A stretch of DNA of 64,000 bases from Marinomonas fungiae (GCF_001418205.1 NZ_LIQF01000008.1:1-64000); one strand, 5' to 3'; positions 35,120 through 42,875 are shown, counted from the first letter of the stretch. Notes: generated by a model from the sequence alone, not told the origin. Translations and numbers: made by a program.

Positions 35120-35845
35120 ATGTGTTTTATTCATTTACTCCAAGAAGTATTCCCGTTCCTTCATTTAAAAGGAATATATGAGAGAAAACTACAGGACGCA
35201 GGTAAGGTATTTGACGATAGATATTCCTATTACTTTAAGCTTGAAGAAGAAACTGTATCTGATCGACTCAAAGAAGAGCATCAGCGGTCACAAAAAATAG
35301 ATGACAAAACTTCGAAATTCACATTGGGGTTGAGTGTCTGCTTAACCGTCCTGGGTGTTGCTTCAACGGTGGTAGCGAAGCTGCTACCGGCACATGAGCT
35401 AAAACCGCTCGTTGTTATATTTCTCAGTATATGTTCACTATATATGCTGGCTGGGGGGATTGTCTCTTTGGGTGCATTCAAGCTAATGCCAACTTATGGT
35501 TATGGAACTCTTTACGAGTATCGGAAAGCAAATAATGGCCCATCTGAAATAGTTAAGGCGCTAATTGGCCAAGAGAACATGAACTTGGTTAAGCAAGTTA
35601 GGAATCAAGTTGCCTACATGTGCATTAGAAATGGATTTGTAATGCTTTTGTTCTCGTTACTCTTACTTTCAGCGATAATAACTCATAATGCGTATTTAAA
35701 TATGTATCCGACAAAAGAAACAACAGAAGCTATTTCGAATGACAAGGGACTCTGCGTGGTAATCAAATGTAACAAGTCGTTGCATTTCGTTCCGCCTCTT
35801 CGGGGCTACACCGGACTGTCGCTTCGTTGCAGCGCCAGCCGATGA
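35120..35845 (+). CDS. three-TM membrane protein of the ATP-grasp cassette
   Basis: A 241-aa protein of no recognised family. A charged N-terminal region (1-64, ending KIDDKTSKFT) precedes TM1 (about 67-88) and TM2 (96-120). A cytoplasmic segment of about 50 aa and TM3 (172-192) follow. The layout of a charged helix, D-K-T and two TMs recalls SLATT- or DUF5706-like membrane effectors of bacterial conflict systems, without clear homology. The last 25 residues (217-241) are read from the attC-like site; the TAA expected in its first core is one frame off, so a small indel may have lengthened the tail. It is coupled to the ATP-grasp gene. Confidence 0.7.
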   Translation: MCFIHLLQEVFPFLHLKGIYERKLQDAGKVFDDRYSYYFKLEEETVSDRLKEEHQRSQKIDDKTSKFTLGLSVCLTVLGVASTVVAKLLPAHELKPLVVIFLSICSLYMLAGGIVSLGAFKLMPTYGYGTLYEYRKANNGPSEIVKALIGQENMNLVKQVRNQVAYMCIRNGFVMLLFSLLLLSAIITHNAYLNMYPTKETTEAISNDKGLCVVIKCNKSLHFVPPLRGYTGLSLRCSASR

Positions 35846-35860
35846 TAGAGGCGTTCGCAT
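35768..35860 (+). repeat. degenerate attC-like site
   Basis: ATGTAAC (6 of 7 to RYYYAAC) is followed by AAGTCGTTGCA, which pairs with TGCAGCGCC near 35828. The expected 3' core is replaced by GATAGAGGCG, so the site looks damaged. It closes the peptide/ATP-grasp cassette. Confidence 0.5.
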
Positions 35861-35871
35861 CACAGGGCCCC

Positions 35872-36147
35872 ATGCCAAAAGTAATACTAAAAGGCTTTAT
35901 TTTAGTTCCGGAGTCGGAGCTTGAATTAGTAAAAAGAGAATTGGTAAACCATACACGCCTTACACTCGAAGAAGTGGGGTGTATCACGTTTAGTGTTATT
36001 CAAAATTCGGAGAATCCTCTTCGTTTTGATGTTTATGAAGAGTTCTTGGATAGAGAGTCTTTCGAATTACATCAAAGACGAGTCAAGGCATCGCATTGGG
36101 GGAAGGTGACCGTAAACGTTGAACGTCACTATGAAATACTAGGGTAA
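35872..36147 (+). CDS. antibiotic biosynthesis monooxygenase (ABM) domain protein
   Basis: A 91-aa single-domain ferredoxin-like protein: LKGFILVPESELELVKREL, then FDVYEEFLDRESFELHQRRVKAS, the usual ABM pattern with a conserved His (LHQ). Such proteins form dimeric beta-barrels and act as small monooxygenases or quinol oxidases. I start at the ATG at 35872; the longer frame from 35827 lies in the attC-like site. No clear SD is seen, perhaps because the cassette junction was altered. The 160-bp gap after it shows no clear attC. Confidence 0.82.
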   Translation: MPKVILKGFILVPESELELVKRELVNHTRLTLEEVGCITFSVIQNSENPLRFDVYEEFLDRESFELHQRRVKASHWGKVTVNVERHYEILG

Positions 36148-36306
36148 TTAGATCATATGAATGTAACCGCAATCTAATCAATCGAGCCTATCTAAGCTTT
36201 GTTCAATAACTATGAAAAGCTTGTGTTAATCCATTGCATAGGGTTCCTAGCATCGGGCATGTTGTGATTTTCTATGTAACGTTATTTAAACATTCAGGAG
36301 GATGCA

Positions 36307-36735
36307 ATGGAGTTGACGACGATATATGGAACGGCGTTCTGGGGGATTTTTATCATTCTTGTTACTTGGATGGTGCAGTGGTTTGTCGCGGCGGGGTCTA
36401 AAGCCAGAAAGGAAGGAGCAATACCTGGTAAAGTGGATGAATCCTTAGGGCATGAGTCGTTTTCCTTTCGAGCACACCGAACCTTTATGAATTCGATTGA
36501 AAATGTGCCAGCTATGTTAGGGGTCATCATGTTGGCTATTTTGATCGGTGCTGATGCATTTTGGGTGATGATCTGTATATGGAGTTTTGCAGTTGCACGT
36601 ATCCTTCATATGTTGTTGTACTATGCGGTAGCGACGAATGAAAACCCTAGTCCACGTTCTTACTTTTTTTTAATGGGACTAGTGTCTAATATTGCGCTAT
36701 TAATATTATGTGCCATTACAATGGTTAATTTTTAA
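36307..36735 (+). CDS. MAPEG family membrane protein
   Basis: A 142-aa protein with four TM helices and the MAPEG signature region FRAHRTFMNSIENVPAMLG plus ARILHMLLYY. MAPEG proteins in bacteria are membrane glutathione transferases or peroxidases; the Arg, His and Glu residues of the signature contact glutathione. CAGGAGG lies 7 nt before the ATG. It is a single-gene unit followed after 40 bp by an attC-like site, so it is probably a cassette. Confidence 0.87.
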   Translation: MELTTIYGTAFWGIFIILVTWMVQWFVAAGSKARKEGAIPGKVDESLGHESFSFRAHRTFMNSIENVPAMLGVIMLAILIGADAFWVMICIWSFAVARILHMLLYYAVATNENPSPRSYFFLMGLVSNIALLILCAITMVNF

Positions 36736-36774
36736 AAAACAGGGAGTGTGGCTAGGGCTCTCAACTGGAAATTT

Positions 36775-36885
36775 GCCTAATAAAGCGTTTAAGAGGACTT
36801 GTTACGTGTGGCATTTTCAGTTTGCGGTAAGTTAAGGCGTCACTTTTGTATTGCGTACCTGTGCCCCCTTAACGTGGCGTTAACA
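36775..36885 (+). repeat. attC-like site of the Vibrio (VCR) type
   Basis: GCCTAAT at 36775 (6 of 7 to RYYYAAC), CGTTTAAGAGG pairing with CCCCTTAACG with a bulged base, and an end GTGGCGTTAACA. Length is about 111 bp. The 3' portion CCCCTTAACG-TGGCGTTA is very like Vibrio superintegron repeats as I recall them. Confidence 0.8.
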
Positions 36886-36912
36886 TTCAGAGTCTTACAA
36901 CAAGGAGGTTTC

Positions 36913-37539
36913 ATGTTTCCATTAGAGGTATTTGTTACTTATACATTAGCTTGTTTACTGCTGGTTATCTCACCCGGCCCGGATAACTTGCTTGCTATCG
37001 GCCGTGGTTTAAGTCAAGGACGATTGGCAGCCGTAATGTCAGGCATGTCTTCCGGGGCGGGTATCTTATTTCATGTTGTTGCAGCAACCTTCGGACTAAC
37101 CCTTCTTATTCAAACCTCTGAAGTAGCGTTTTATGCAGTAAAACTGATTGGTGCAGCTTACCTAATTTGGCTAGGTGTGAAAGTACTTCGTACAAGAAAC
37201 CTGTTCACACTCGAACCAGCGCAAAAACAGTCTCTGAAAGTGATCTTTTCTACTGGCTTTTTATCTGCGGCACTTAATCCGAAGCCCGGTATGTTTGTTC
37301 TTGCGTTTGTCCCGCAATTTGTAAACCCAAGCTTAGGCTCAGTGACAACTCAAATGATTGGCTATGGTGTATGGTTTGCGGTACTAACAGCAATTGGCTT
37401 TAGCTTAATGGGCGTTTTCTCGTCTCAGTTATCAGAGTGGTTCAGGAGAAAGCCTAAGCTAGTATCAGGGTTAAATATTGGTGCAGGTATTACATTCGTT
37501 TCTTCTGGGCTAGCAGTGGCGTTTATGAAGCAGCGATAA
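36913..37539 (+). CDS. LysE family exporter
   Basis: A 208-aa amino-acid exporter of the LysE/RhtB family with six TM helices. The conserved opening is SPGPDNLLAIGRGLSQGRL, and ALNPKPGMFVLAFVPQFV follows in helix 4. The family exports amino acids, homoserine lactones or related compounds; the substrate is unknown. The ATG at 36913 has AAGGAGG 5 nt upstream; the longer frame from 36799 would run through the attC-like site. The stop TAA leads into the next attC-like site. Confidence 0.9.
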   Translation: MFPLEVFVTYTLACLLLVISPGPDNLLAIGRGLSQGRLAAVMSGMSSGAGILFHVVAATFGLTLLIQTSEVAFYAVKLIGAAYLIWLGVKVLRTRNLFTLEPAQKQSLKVIFSTGFLSAALNPKPGMFVLAFVPQFVNPSLGSVTTQMIGYGVWFAVLTAIGFSLMGVFSSQLSEWFRRKPKLVSGLNIGAGITFVSSGLAVAFMKQR

Positions 37540-37545
37540 CTAAGT

Positions 37546-37672
37546 GGTCACAAAGCATTAAGAGGCGTTCACAACGCTTGGCGATTTGGGTTTGAGTCAG
37601 CTTAAGCGTTTACGGCACGATAGTTCAGTTTGGGTGGAATACGTTGTTTACTCCTTAATGCGGCGTTTTGTA
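37546..37672 (+). repeat. attC-like site of the Vibrio (VCR) type
   Basis: ACAAA near 37549 pairs with TTTGT near 37668, and GCATTAAGAGG (37555) pairs with CTCCTTAATGC (37651). Total about 127 bp with an internal imperfect palindrome containing CACAACGCTTGGC. The core bases differ from the consensus but the pairing is kept. Inner arms are of the same type as at 36775. Confidence 0.78.
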
Positions 37673-37696
37673 CTTTCCTATAAAAAGGAGTTTCTG

Positions 37697-37906
37697 ATGA
37701 AAATTTCCCATCTTGATCATTTAGTTCTGACTGTTGCAGATATTCCAATAACAGTAAACTTTTATGAAAAAGTATTGGGAATGAAAGTCGTTAGTTTTGG
37801 CGCTGGTCGGATTGCTCTAGAGTTTGGGCACCAGAAAATCAATCTTCTGAATAACAAGCCTCTGCACTCGGAAAATTTACGCCCTTCTCTCCTGAAATTA
37901 TGGTGA
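37697..37906 (+). pseudogene. truncated VOC/glyoxalase family gene
   Basis: From the ATG at 37697 (AAAGGAG 7 nt upstream) the protein starts as a normal vicinal-oxygen-chelate protein: KISHLDHLVLTVADIPITVN, FYEKVLGMKVV, with the first metal His. It stops after 69 aa, about half the usual 120-130, right after LNNKPLHSENLRPSLLKLW. The second beta-alpha-beta module with the remaining metal ligands is absent before the next gene, so this is a remnant cut short by deletion. Confidence 0.8.
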
Positions 37907-37931
37907 TTGGAGCGTTATTAAGGATGTCACA

Positions 37932-38702
37932 ATGAATAATGAAAAAATAACTTTTAGCCTCGTTCAATATCCTTCAGTTAAAGGTGATATTCAAAAGAAT
38001 CTGATAAATCATCTAGAAAATATTAAATTATCTGCTGATTATGGAGCTGATGTTGTCATTTTTCCTGAGTTATCCCTAACTGGCTATGAACTAGAAATAG
38101 CATCACAGCTTGCAATTGATGATACTTCCTCAATCATCAGTGAGCTATCACAAGCGGCTATTGACAATCATGTTGTTATTGTCTCAGGCGCTCCATTGAT
38201 AAGTGGTAGTGACAAACCATATATTGGTGCTTTCATTTCCTATCCATCAGGAAAAACTGATTTCTACCGAAAACAATATTTGCACGCAGGCGAAGACAAC
38301 TTCGTGTCTGCTGGTTCTGAAAACTATTGTTTTGAGATTAAGGGCAAAAAATTATTTTTGGGTATATGCGCTGATTTCACTTGTTCACAACACTGGCTTG
38401 ATGCAAATTCTGCTCAGGCTGATATCTATTTATCGAGCGTTTTGATTTCCCAAAATGGATTCGAGCATGACAGCAAAATACTCAAACAAAAAGCCATAGA
38501 ACATAATTTAAACATCGTCATGACCAACTATATTGGTGAGACAGGTGGTTGGTTTTCGAATGGTAACAGTCGGGTATGGGACAGCAACGGTAATGTTTGC
38601 ATATCAGCTAATGACGCCGATCCCTGTCTCGTTCTGTGCACCATTAGTAACGATAATATTTCGGGTAGAATCATAAACATAACAAAAAATTTTACTCGTT
38701 GA
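37932..38702 (+). CDS. carbon-nitrogen hydrolase (nitrilase superfamily)
   Basis: A 256-aa amidase-type protein with the complete catalytic triad: Glu46 (FPELSLTGYE), Lys114 (FYRKQYL) and Cys146 (LGICADF). It hydrolyses or condenses C-N bonds of amides or nitriles; the substrate is unknown. It is AT-rich relative to the core genes. Only 25 nt separate it from the truncated VOC gene. No attC-like site is seen after it; the next 60 bp hold nothing I can name. Confidence 0.88.
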   Translation: MNNEKITFSLVQYPSVKGDIQKNLINHLENIKLSADYGADVVIFPELSLTGYELEIASQLAIDDTSSIISELSQAAIDNHVVIVSGAPLISGSDKPYIGAFISYPSGKTDFYRKQYLHAGEDNFVSAGSENYCFEIKGKKLFLGICADFTCSQHWLDANSAQADIYLSSVLISQNGFEHDSKILKQKAIEHNLNIVMTNYIGETGGWFSNGNSRVWDSNGNVCISANDADPCLVLCTISNDNISGRIINITKNFTR

Positions 38703-38763
38703 GCCGCTCCAAAGGTAAAAGTGATATCGCAATAAAAACTCAGCAAGATTCGGGTCGGCAGTC

Positions 38764-38837
38764 ATCATTTCTCCTCCTAATATGACATCTGTTTGGGCGT
38801 GCGCCCTTTACTTGTCGTCAAATCTAGGAGAAATGAT
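38764..38837 (+). promoter_or_regulatory. inverted repeat enclosing the SDR ribosome site
   Basis: ATCATTTCTCCT at 38764-38775 and AGGAGAAATGAT at 38826-38837 are exact 12-bp complements, with a nested GGGCGTGCGCCC hairpin between. The right arm contains the AGGAG of the SDR gene, whose ATG is 2 nt further on. Folded in mRNA it would hide the ribosome site, so a translational switch is possible; it could also be a mobile-element footprint. Confidence 0.65.
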
Positions 38838-38839
38838 CG

Positions 38840-39604
38840 ATGAACATACTGGCCAACAAAGTTGCTATAGTTACTGGTGCCAGCACCGGTATTGGTTACG
38901 CAACGGCGAAGCTTTTTGCGAAAGAAGGTGCTGCTGTTGTGGTGGCTGCAAGGCGACAAGCGGAGCTTGATGAGCTTGTGGAGGCAATCAAAGCGGAAGG
39001 AGGGCTGGCGCTAGCACTAGCGGGAGACGTTGGTGATGAGGCTTTTGCCAAAGCTTTGGTTGATAAAGCAGTAAGTCATTTTGGTGGATTGGATATCGCT
39101 TTTAATAATGCCGCAATCTTGGGCGCTATGGGCCCGGTTCCGGAGATGTTGCAAGCGGATTGGAATCAGGTGATTACGACGAACTTAACCAGCGCATTTT
39201 TGGGAGCAAAGTATCAATTGCCTGCTATGGCTGCCAGAAAAGGAGGTTCGTTAATTTTCACTTCTACCTTTGTTGGTTACACCGCAGGTATGCCGGGCAT
39301 GGCCGCCTACGCAGCCAGTAAGGCCGGCCTTATTGGGTTGACTCAAGTGCTGGCGTCAGAGCACGGACCTCAGAATATTCGGGTCAATGCTCTTCTGCCC
39401 GGTGGTACGGATACACCAGCGGGGCGTGAATTTGCCAATACGCCAGAAGCATTGGAGTTTGTGCATAATCTCCATGCACTCAAGCGTATGGCAACACCGG
39501 ATGAAATTGCCCAATCCGCATTATTTTTAGCATCCGACGCCTCTAGTTTCACAACGGGTTCTGCGATGTTGGTCGATGGTGGTGTTTCTATAAACCGTGT
39601 CTGA
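38840..39604 (+). CDS. short-chain dehydrogenase/reductase
   Basis: A 254-aa classical SDR. NAD(P) binding: TGASTGIG (12-19), with RR after beta2 suggesting NADP. NNAA is at 89-92, the catalytic Ser142, Tyr157 and Lys161 are present (YAASK), and GSAMLVDGG lies near the end. It reduces or oxidises an unknown alcohol/ketone. GC is higher than in its neighbours. The ribosome site lies in a perfect inverted repeat. It is followed by GGGGCGTTAGTC, a possible remnant of an attC 3' core. Confidence 0.92.
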   Translation: MNILANKVAIVTGASTGIGYATAKLFAKEGAAVVVAARRQAELDELVEAIKAEGGLALALAGDVGDEAFAKALVDKAVSHFGGLDIAFNNAAILGAMGPVPEMLQADWNQVITTNLTSAFLGAKYQLPAMAARKGGSLIFTSTFVGYTAGMPGMAAYAASKAGLIGLTQVLASEHGPQNIRVNALLPGGTDTPAGREFANTPEALEFVHNLHALKRMATPDEIAQSALFLASDASSFTTGSAMLVDGGVSINRV

Positions 39605-39643
39605 GAGAGGGCGCGTCACTGGGGCGTTAGTCTAGGAGTCACA

Positions 39644-40261
39644 ATGAGTCTGGTTGAGATAATAGCTCTATTTTTTGTAATGGTTATGTTATCGCTCGTT
39701 CCTAGCACTAGCGTCGCTTTGGTAGTCGCTCGATCTTCGATCTCTGGTTTCTTAAATGGCAGCGCCGTTGCGGCTGGAATTGTCGTTGGCGATCTCATTT
39801 TTGTTGTTCTAGCTATTTTGGGCATGGCTGCATTAGCGGAAGTGATGGGTAGCTTATTCTTGATTTTGAAGTATATGGCAGGGGGTTATCTAATCTGGTT
39901 TGGTATAAGCTTTCTAAAATCAAGGCCAGCGGTACGAGAAGAGGTAGCAGGCCCGTCAGCCTCTTCATTGTCAGCAAGTTTCTTGTCTGGATTGCTCCTC
40001 ACTCTTGGTGATGTGAAGGCTATATTTTTCTATGCGAGCTTGTTTCCCTCTTTTGTCGATCTGGCTGCCATCACTACTACTGATATAGCAATAATTGTTA
40101 TTTTGACCATAGTAGCGGTTGGTGGCGTTAAATTAGGCTATGCCTATTCTGCAATTAGAGTCGCATCATTTGCCAAAGGGTTCAAAGGAGAACGAGCGGT
40201 CAAAGTCGCTGCTGGTGGTTTCATGGTTGGCGCAGGCGTTTTCCTTATTGCCAAGGCTTAA
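39644..40261 (+). CDS. LysE family exporter
   Basis: A 205-aa six-TM LysE/RhtB-type exporter: VPSTSVALVVARSSISGFLNG replaces the usual P-G-P loop, and LTLGDVKAIFFYASLFPSFV marks helix 4. The missing Gly-Pro pair in the first motif is unusual. The substrate is unknown. It is different in sequence from the LysE protein at 36913. The stop TAA is embedded in GCTTAAC, a perfect first core of an attC-like site, which supports cassette status. Confidence 0.87.
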   Translation: MSLVEIIALFFVMVMLSLVPSTSVALVVARSSISGFLNGSAVAAGIVVGDLIFVVLAILGMAALAEVMGSLFLILKYMAGGYLIWFGISFLKSRPAVREEVAGPSASSLSASFLSGLLLTLGDVKAIFFYASLFPSFVDLAAITTTDIAIIVILTIVAVGGVKLGYAYSAIRVASFAKGFKGERAVKVAAGGFMVGAGVFLIAKA

Positions 40262-40380
40262 CAGTGCCAAGCATTGCAACAGCTTATGTATTGGGGCTTC
40301 ACTCACACCCGATAAGTTAGTTTATCGCTACATAACAGCGATGCTAGACAAAGGGGAGACTAGCACCGTTGTTATGTGTT
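40256..40380 (+). repeat. attC-like recombination site
   Basis: GCTTAAC (perfect RYYYAAC) at 40256 contains the LysE stop. TAACA pairs with TGTTA near 40369-40374, and GTGC-AAGC (40264-40272) pairs with GCTAGCAC near 40359-40366 with extrahelical bases. About 125 bp, ending TTGTTATGTGTTG, similar to VCR ends. Confidence 0.7.
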
Positions 40381-40390
40381 GTTTCAAGCG

Positions 40391-41314
40391 TTAAAAACTT
40401 TGGGATACTAACAACGCTGCGGTGTAGCCTTCAGTTCGATTTTTGGCATTGAACTCTTTGTAAGCATGGAATGAGACCAGTGGCAGACCCGGCTGGAAGA
40501 AGCTGAGTTCAGGCCCGATAGCCGTCACTTCCGCTCGGTTACCATTGATAATATTGCTGCTGGCAGGCCCTTTATCATCCGTTAGCTGTTTGTAGTAAAA
40601 GCCACCTAGTCCGAGTGTCCATTCATTAAACCGCTGTCCTACAGCAAATTCATGTCGGTATTCAATGCCGCTGGTGTAGTCGGTATCTTTGTTTTCGGTA
40701 TTGATGTCGAGCTGAAAGCTGGAAGACACTTCAAAGCCTGAGTCGGTGGCATAGGTAAAGTTAAATGCCGGAGAAAAAGTCCAATGATTCAGACCTGTGG
40801 TGATGACATCGTTTTTATCATAGTGGCCCGTTGGTATTTGGATCTGTAGTTGCGTATTGGTTGCTAGGTTCTCCGAAGGGTGCCACTGAAGAATGTAAGG
40901 GATGACCTGAATATCAGCGATGCTGGCGTCGCTCCCTGCAATATTGATGGGGGTGTCTGGAATGGTACCGTTCAAATCCAAGTCGAGGAATGGAACGACG
41001 ATACCATACCCGTAATTGGCACCTTGGAAGGTGTGTTCGGTCATTTTTAAATAGGTTAACGACAGCGATTTGACTGTTTGTGAGAAGTTAGACAAGTTGT
41101 CGCCGCCGTTACCATTCAGGTTTTTGTTGGCGTTGTAATACGCCCCGCGTACGGAAAAGGCGCCGTTTTCGGTTACGGGTGGCATAAATCCCGCGCCAAA
41201 GCCATAGATTCCTGGGGCAGTAGATGGCGCACCATTTTCAGTGGCAAGGGCCGTTTGCGATAATAAAAGACTGGTTCCAATAGTGATCAATGAGCTTTTG
41301 TTAAATGCTTTCAT
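40391..41314 (-). CDS. outer-membrane protein of the phenol MetA/SphA-like family
   Basis: A 307-aa exported protein: signal peptide (1-25, ending ALA), then amphipathic beta strands throughout and a C-terminal Phe (LLVSQSF), as in outer-membrane barrels. The pattern (GIYGFGAGFMPP, LDLDLNG, FQLDINTENKDTDYTSGIEYRHEF) matches the 'phenol metabolism MetA-degradation/SphA' barrel family, thought to let hydrophobic aromatics enter. It is the only minus-strand gene inside the cassette-like region; its end lies 11 bp from an attC-like site. Confidence 0.82.
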   Translation of the reverse strand: MKAFNKSSLITIGTSLLLSQTALATENGAPSTAPGIYGFGAGFMPPVTENGAFSVRGAYYNANKNLNGNGGDNLSNFSQTVKSLSLTYLKMTEHTFQGANYGYGIVVPFLDLDLNGTIPDTPINIAGSDASIADIQVIPYILQWHPSENLATNTQLQIQIPTGHYDKNDVITTGLNHWTFSPAFNFTYATDSGFEVSSSFQLDINTENKDTDYTSGIEYRHEFAVGQRFNEWTLGLGGFYYKQLTDDKGPASSNIINGNRAEVTAIGPELSFFQPGLPLVSFHAYKEFNAKNRTEGYTAALLVSQSF

Positions 41315-41534
41315 ACATTCCTCTTCTACTTGTTTTTATTTTTGGGAGAGCATGTAGAAGAGCATCGCAAGATTATGATAGCGGCTCATATCCTATTTAG
41401 GATAGTTTTCATAAAAAATTGTTATCTCTTATAACAATCTATGCGTAATTTATGAATCCCTTTAGAAATCATTGGTAATTAAACCTAACAACGTATAATT
41501 CAGCGGTTTTTAGCACGTAAAAATAGGGATATTG

Positions 41535-41670
41535 ATGAAGATACAGCCTTACTCGGAGAAATGGGCGTCACAAATTGCGGATGTGTTTTTCTGTGATCCA
41601 GCAAAATGAAGTACAGCGAAATGGTGTGACGCTTGTTAATTTTTTAATGGAACGTTATCTAGGTAACTAA
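41535..41670 (+). pseudogene. internally deleted GNAT acetyltransferase gene
   Basis: An ATG at 41535 opens MKIQPYSEKWASQIADVFF, a typical GNAT N-terminus, and hits TGA after 24 codons. About 10 bp later, in another frame, RNGVTLVNFLMERYLGN then TAA is a typical GNAT C-terminus. About 100 codons of the middle, including the acetyl-CoA loop, are missing, so the gene was inactivated by internal deletion. Confidence 0.75.
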
Positions 41671-41733
41671 CGATTCACTATGTTCAAACAAGTTAGCGCC
41701 GTTAAGGATAGCGAGTGATTTTCAGGAGGTTTT

Positions 41734-41970
41734 GTGGCTTTTTCAGAGCAAGAAAGAGAGACGCTTTTAGCAGTGAAAGGAGTGGGTCCTACTGTGATTA
41801 AGCGATTTGAAGAAATAGGTATCGATAGTCTGGCGGATTTAGCATCACGACAGGCAGATGAGATCGCTGAGATGGTGGCTTCCATGCTGCGTTCTACCTG
41901 TTGGAAAAACAGCCCGCAAGCAAAGGCTGCTATTAATGCTGCGATCTTGCGAGCAAGAGAAAGCTTGTAA
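41734..41970 (+). CDS. helix-hairpin-helix protein
   Basis: A 78-aa protein: LLAVKGVGPTVIKRFEEIGI is a helix-hairpin-helix DNA-binding motif, followed by DSLADLASRQADEIA and the family-typical CWKNSPQAKAAINAAI. Similar small proteins are widespread beside acetyltransferases and regulators, with no proven function. The start is GTG with AGGAGG 5 nt upstream. It lies 11 nt before the AraC gene and is probably co-transcribed. Confidence 0.84.
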   Translation: MAFSEQERETLLAVKGVGPTVIKRFEEIGIDSLADLASRQADEIAEMVASMLRSTCWKNSPQAKAAINAAILRARESL

Positions 41971-41981
41971 TTGGAAATGCT

Positions 41982-42788
41982 GTGAAGGATTTAATAGAGA
42001 GTGCTCGCGAAATGCTTACTAAAAATGTGGCATTACCTTTTGCTGTGTATAGCTCTTTCAAAAAGCAAACTCTCTCAAACGTCCCGATTGCGAAGCCAGT
42101 GCTTATCTGTGTTCTTGAGGGAACGAAGTTCATCGGTGCTGATAATGATGTGCAATGTGATTCAGGTAGTTTTGTACTATTGCCTAATAGCCCAAGTATT
42201 CATTTACGCAATATTCCTCGAGGGACTGAGTATTTTGCATTACTGATTGAGTTTGAATTGTCGGATTTTGAGTGCTTGCCTAGTCTTGATGGCCCCACAC
42301 CGGGGATATTACAAGCGGACATTAATGAAGCTCTGCAACAGTGTTTAATACAGTTTGTGAACTGCGCAAACTTTATTCCGAAACCGCTGTGGGCGTCACG
42401 CCGACAAGAAATTCTGTTGTTACTTCAGCATCAATACAATCACAATTTACGTAATATGGCGAGCCATCTAGAGCTTAGTCATCAAGTGCATCGATTGATC
42501 AGCGCGGATTTAAATGCGGAGATTAGTTCTCAATTATTGGCTGATAAACTCGCTTTAAGTGAATCAACGTTACGCAGAAAATTACGCGCAGAGGGTACCA
42601 GTGTTCAAGATATAAAAGATCGCGTGAAATTAGGTGTTGCCCTGCATATGATACAAACCAGCTTTACGCCAATAGGTGTGATTGCCGAACGCTGTGGTTA
42701 TCAATCCCAGTCTCGTTTTACCGATAAATTTAAGCAGCGCTTTGGGTTGACCCCGACGGCATTGCGTAAAACGCGAATGCTCGATTAG
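41982..42788 (+). CDS. AraC family regulator
   Basis: A 268-aa regulator. The N-terminal part (about 15-150) is a cupin-like sensing domain (KPVLICVLEGTKFIG, CDSGSFVLLP). The C-terminal AraC HTH pair (about 165-262) contains ISSQLLADKLALSESTLRRKLRAEG and FTPIGVIAERCGYQSQSRFTDKFKQRFG. The start is GTG after TTGGAAATG. It may control the downstream PEBP gene 87 bp away; the ligand is unknown. Confidence 0.9.
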   Translation: MKDLIESAREMLTKNVALPFAVYSSFKKQTLSNVPIAKPVLICVLEGTKFIGADNDVQCDSGSFVLLPNSPSIHLRNIPRGTEYFALLIEFELSDFECLPSLDGPTPGILQADINEALQQCLIQFVNCANFIPKPLWASRRQEILLLLQHQYNHNLRNMASHLELSHQVHRLISADLNAEISSQLLADKLALSESTLRRKLRAEGTSVQDIKDRVKLGVALHMIQTSFTPIGVIAERCGYQSQSRFTDKFKQRFGLTPTALRKTRMLD

Positions 42789-42875
42789 GGCGAAATTATG
42801 ACCGTTTTGGCGCTAACTCTCAGGATTTTCTAGTCCTATGATGTACTGATCCTAATGAGACAATCGAGGGTTAGC

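Noticed and set aside
36148-36306. Possible attC between the ABM and MAPEG genes (ends TAACGTTATT)
   Set aside because: No matching 5' arm or inner stem could be found by eye.
41671-41733. CTAAC ... GTTAG pair before the HhH gene as a short attC
   Set aside because: Only the outer 5 bp pair; spacing of 20 bp is too short and there is no inner stem.
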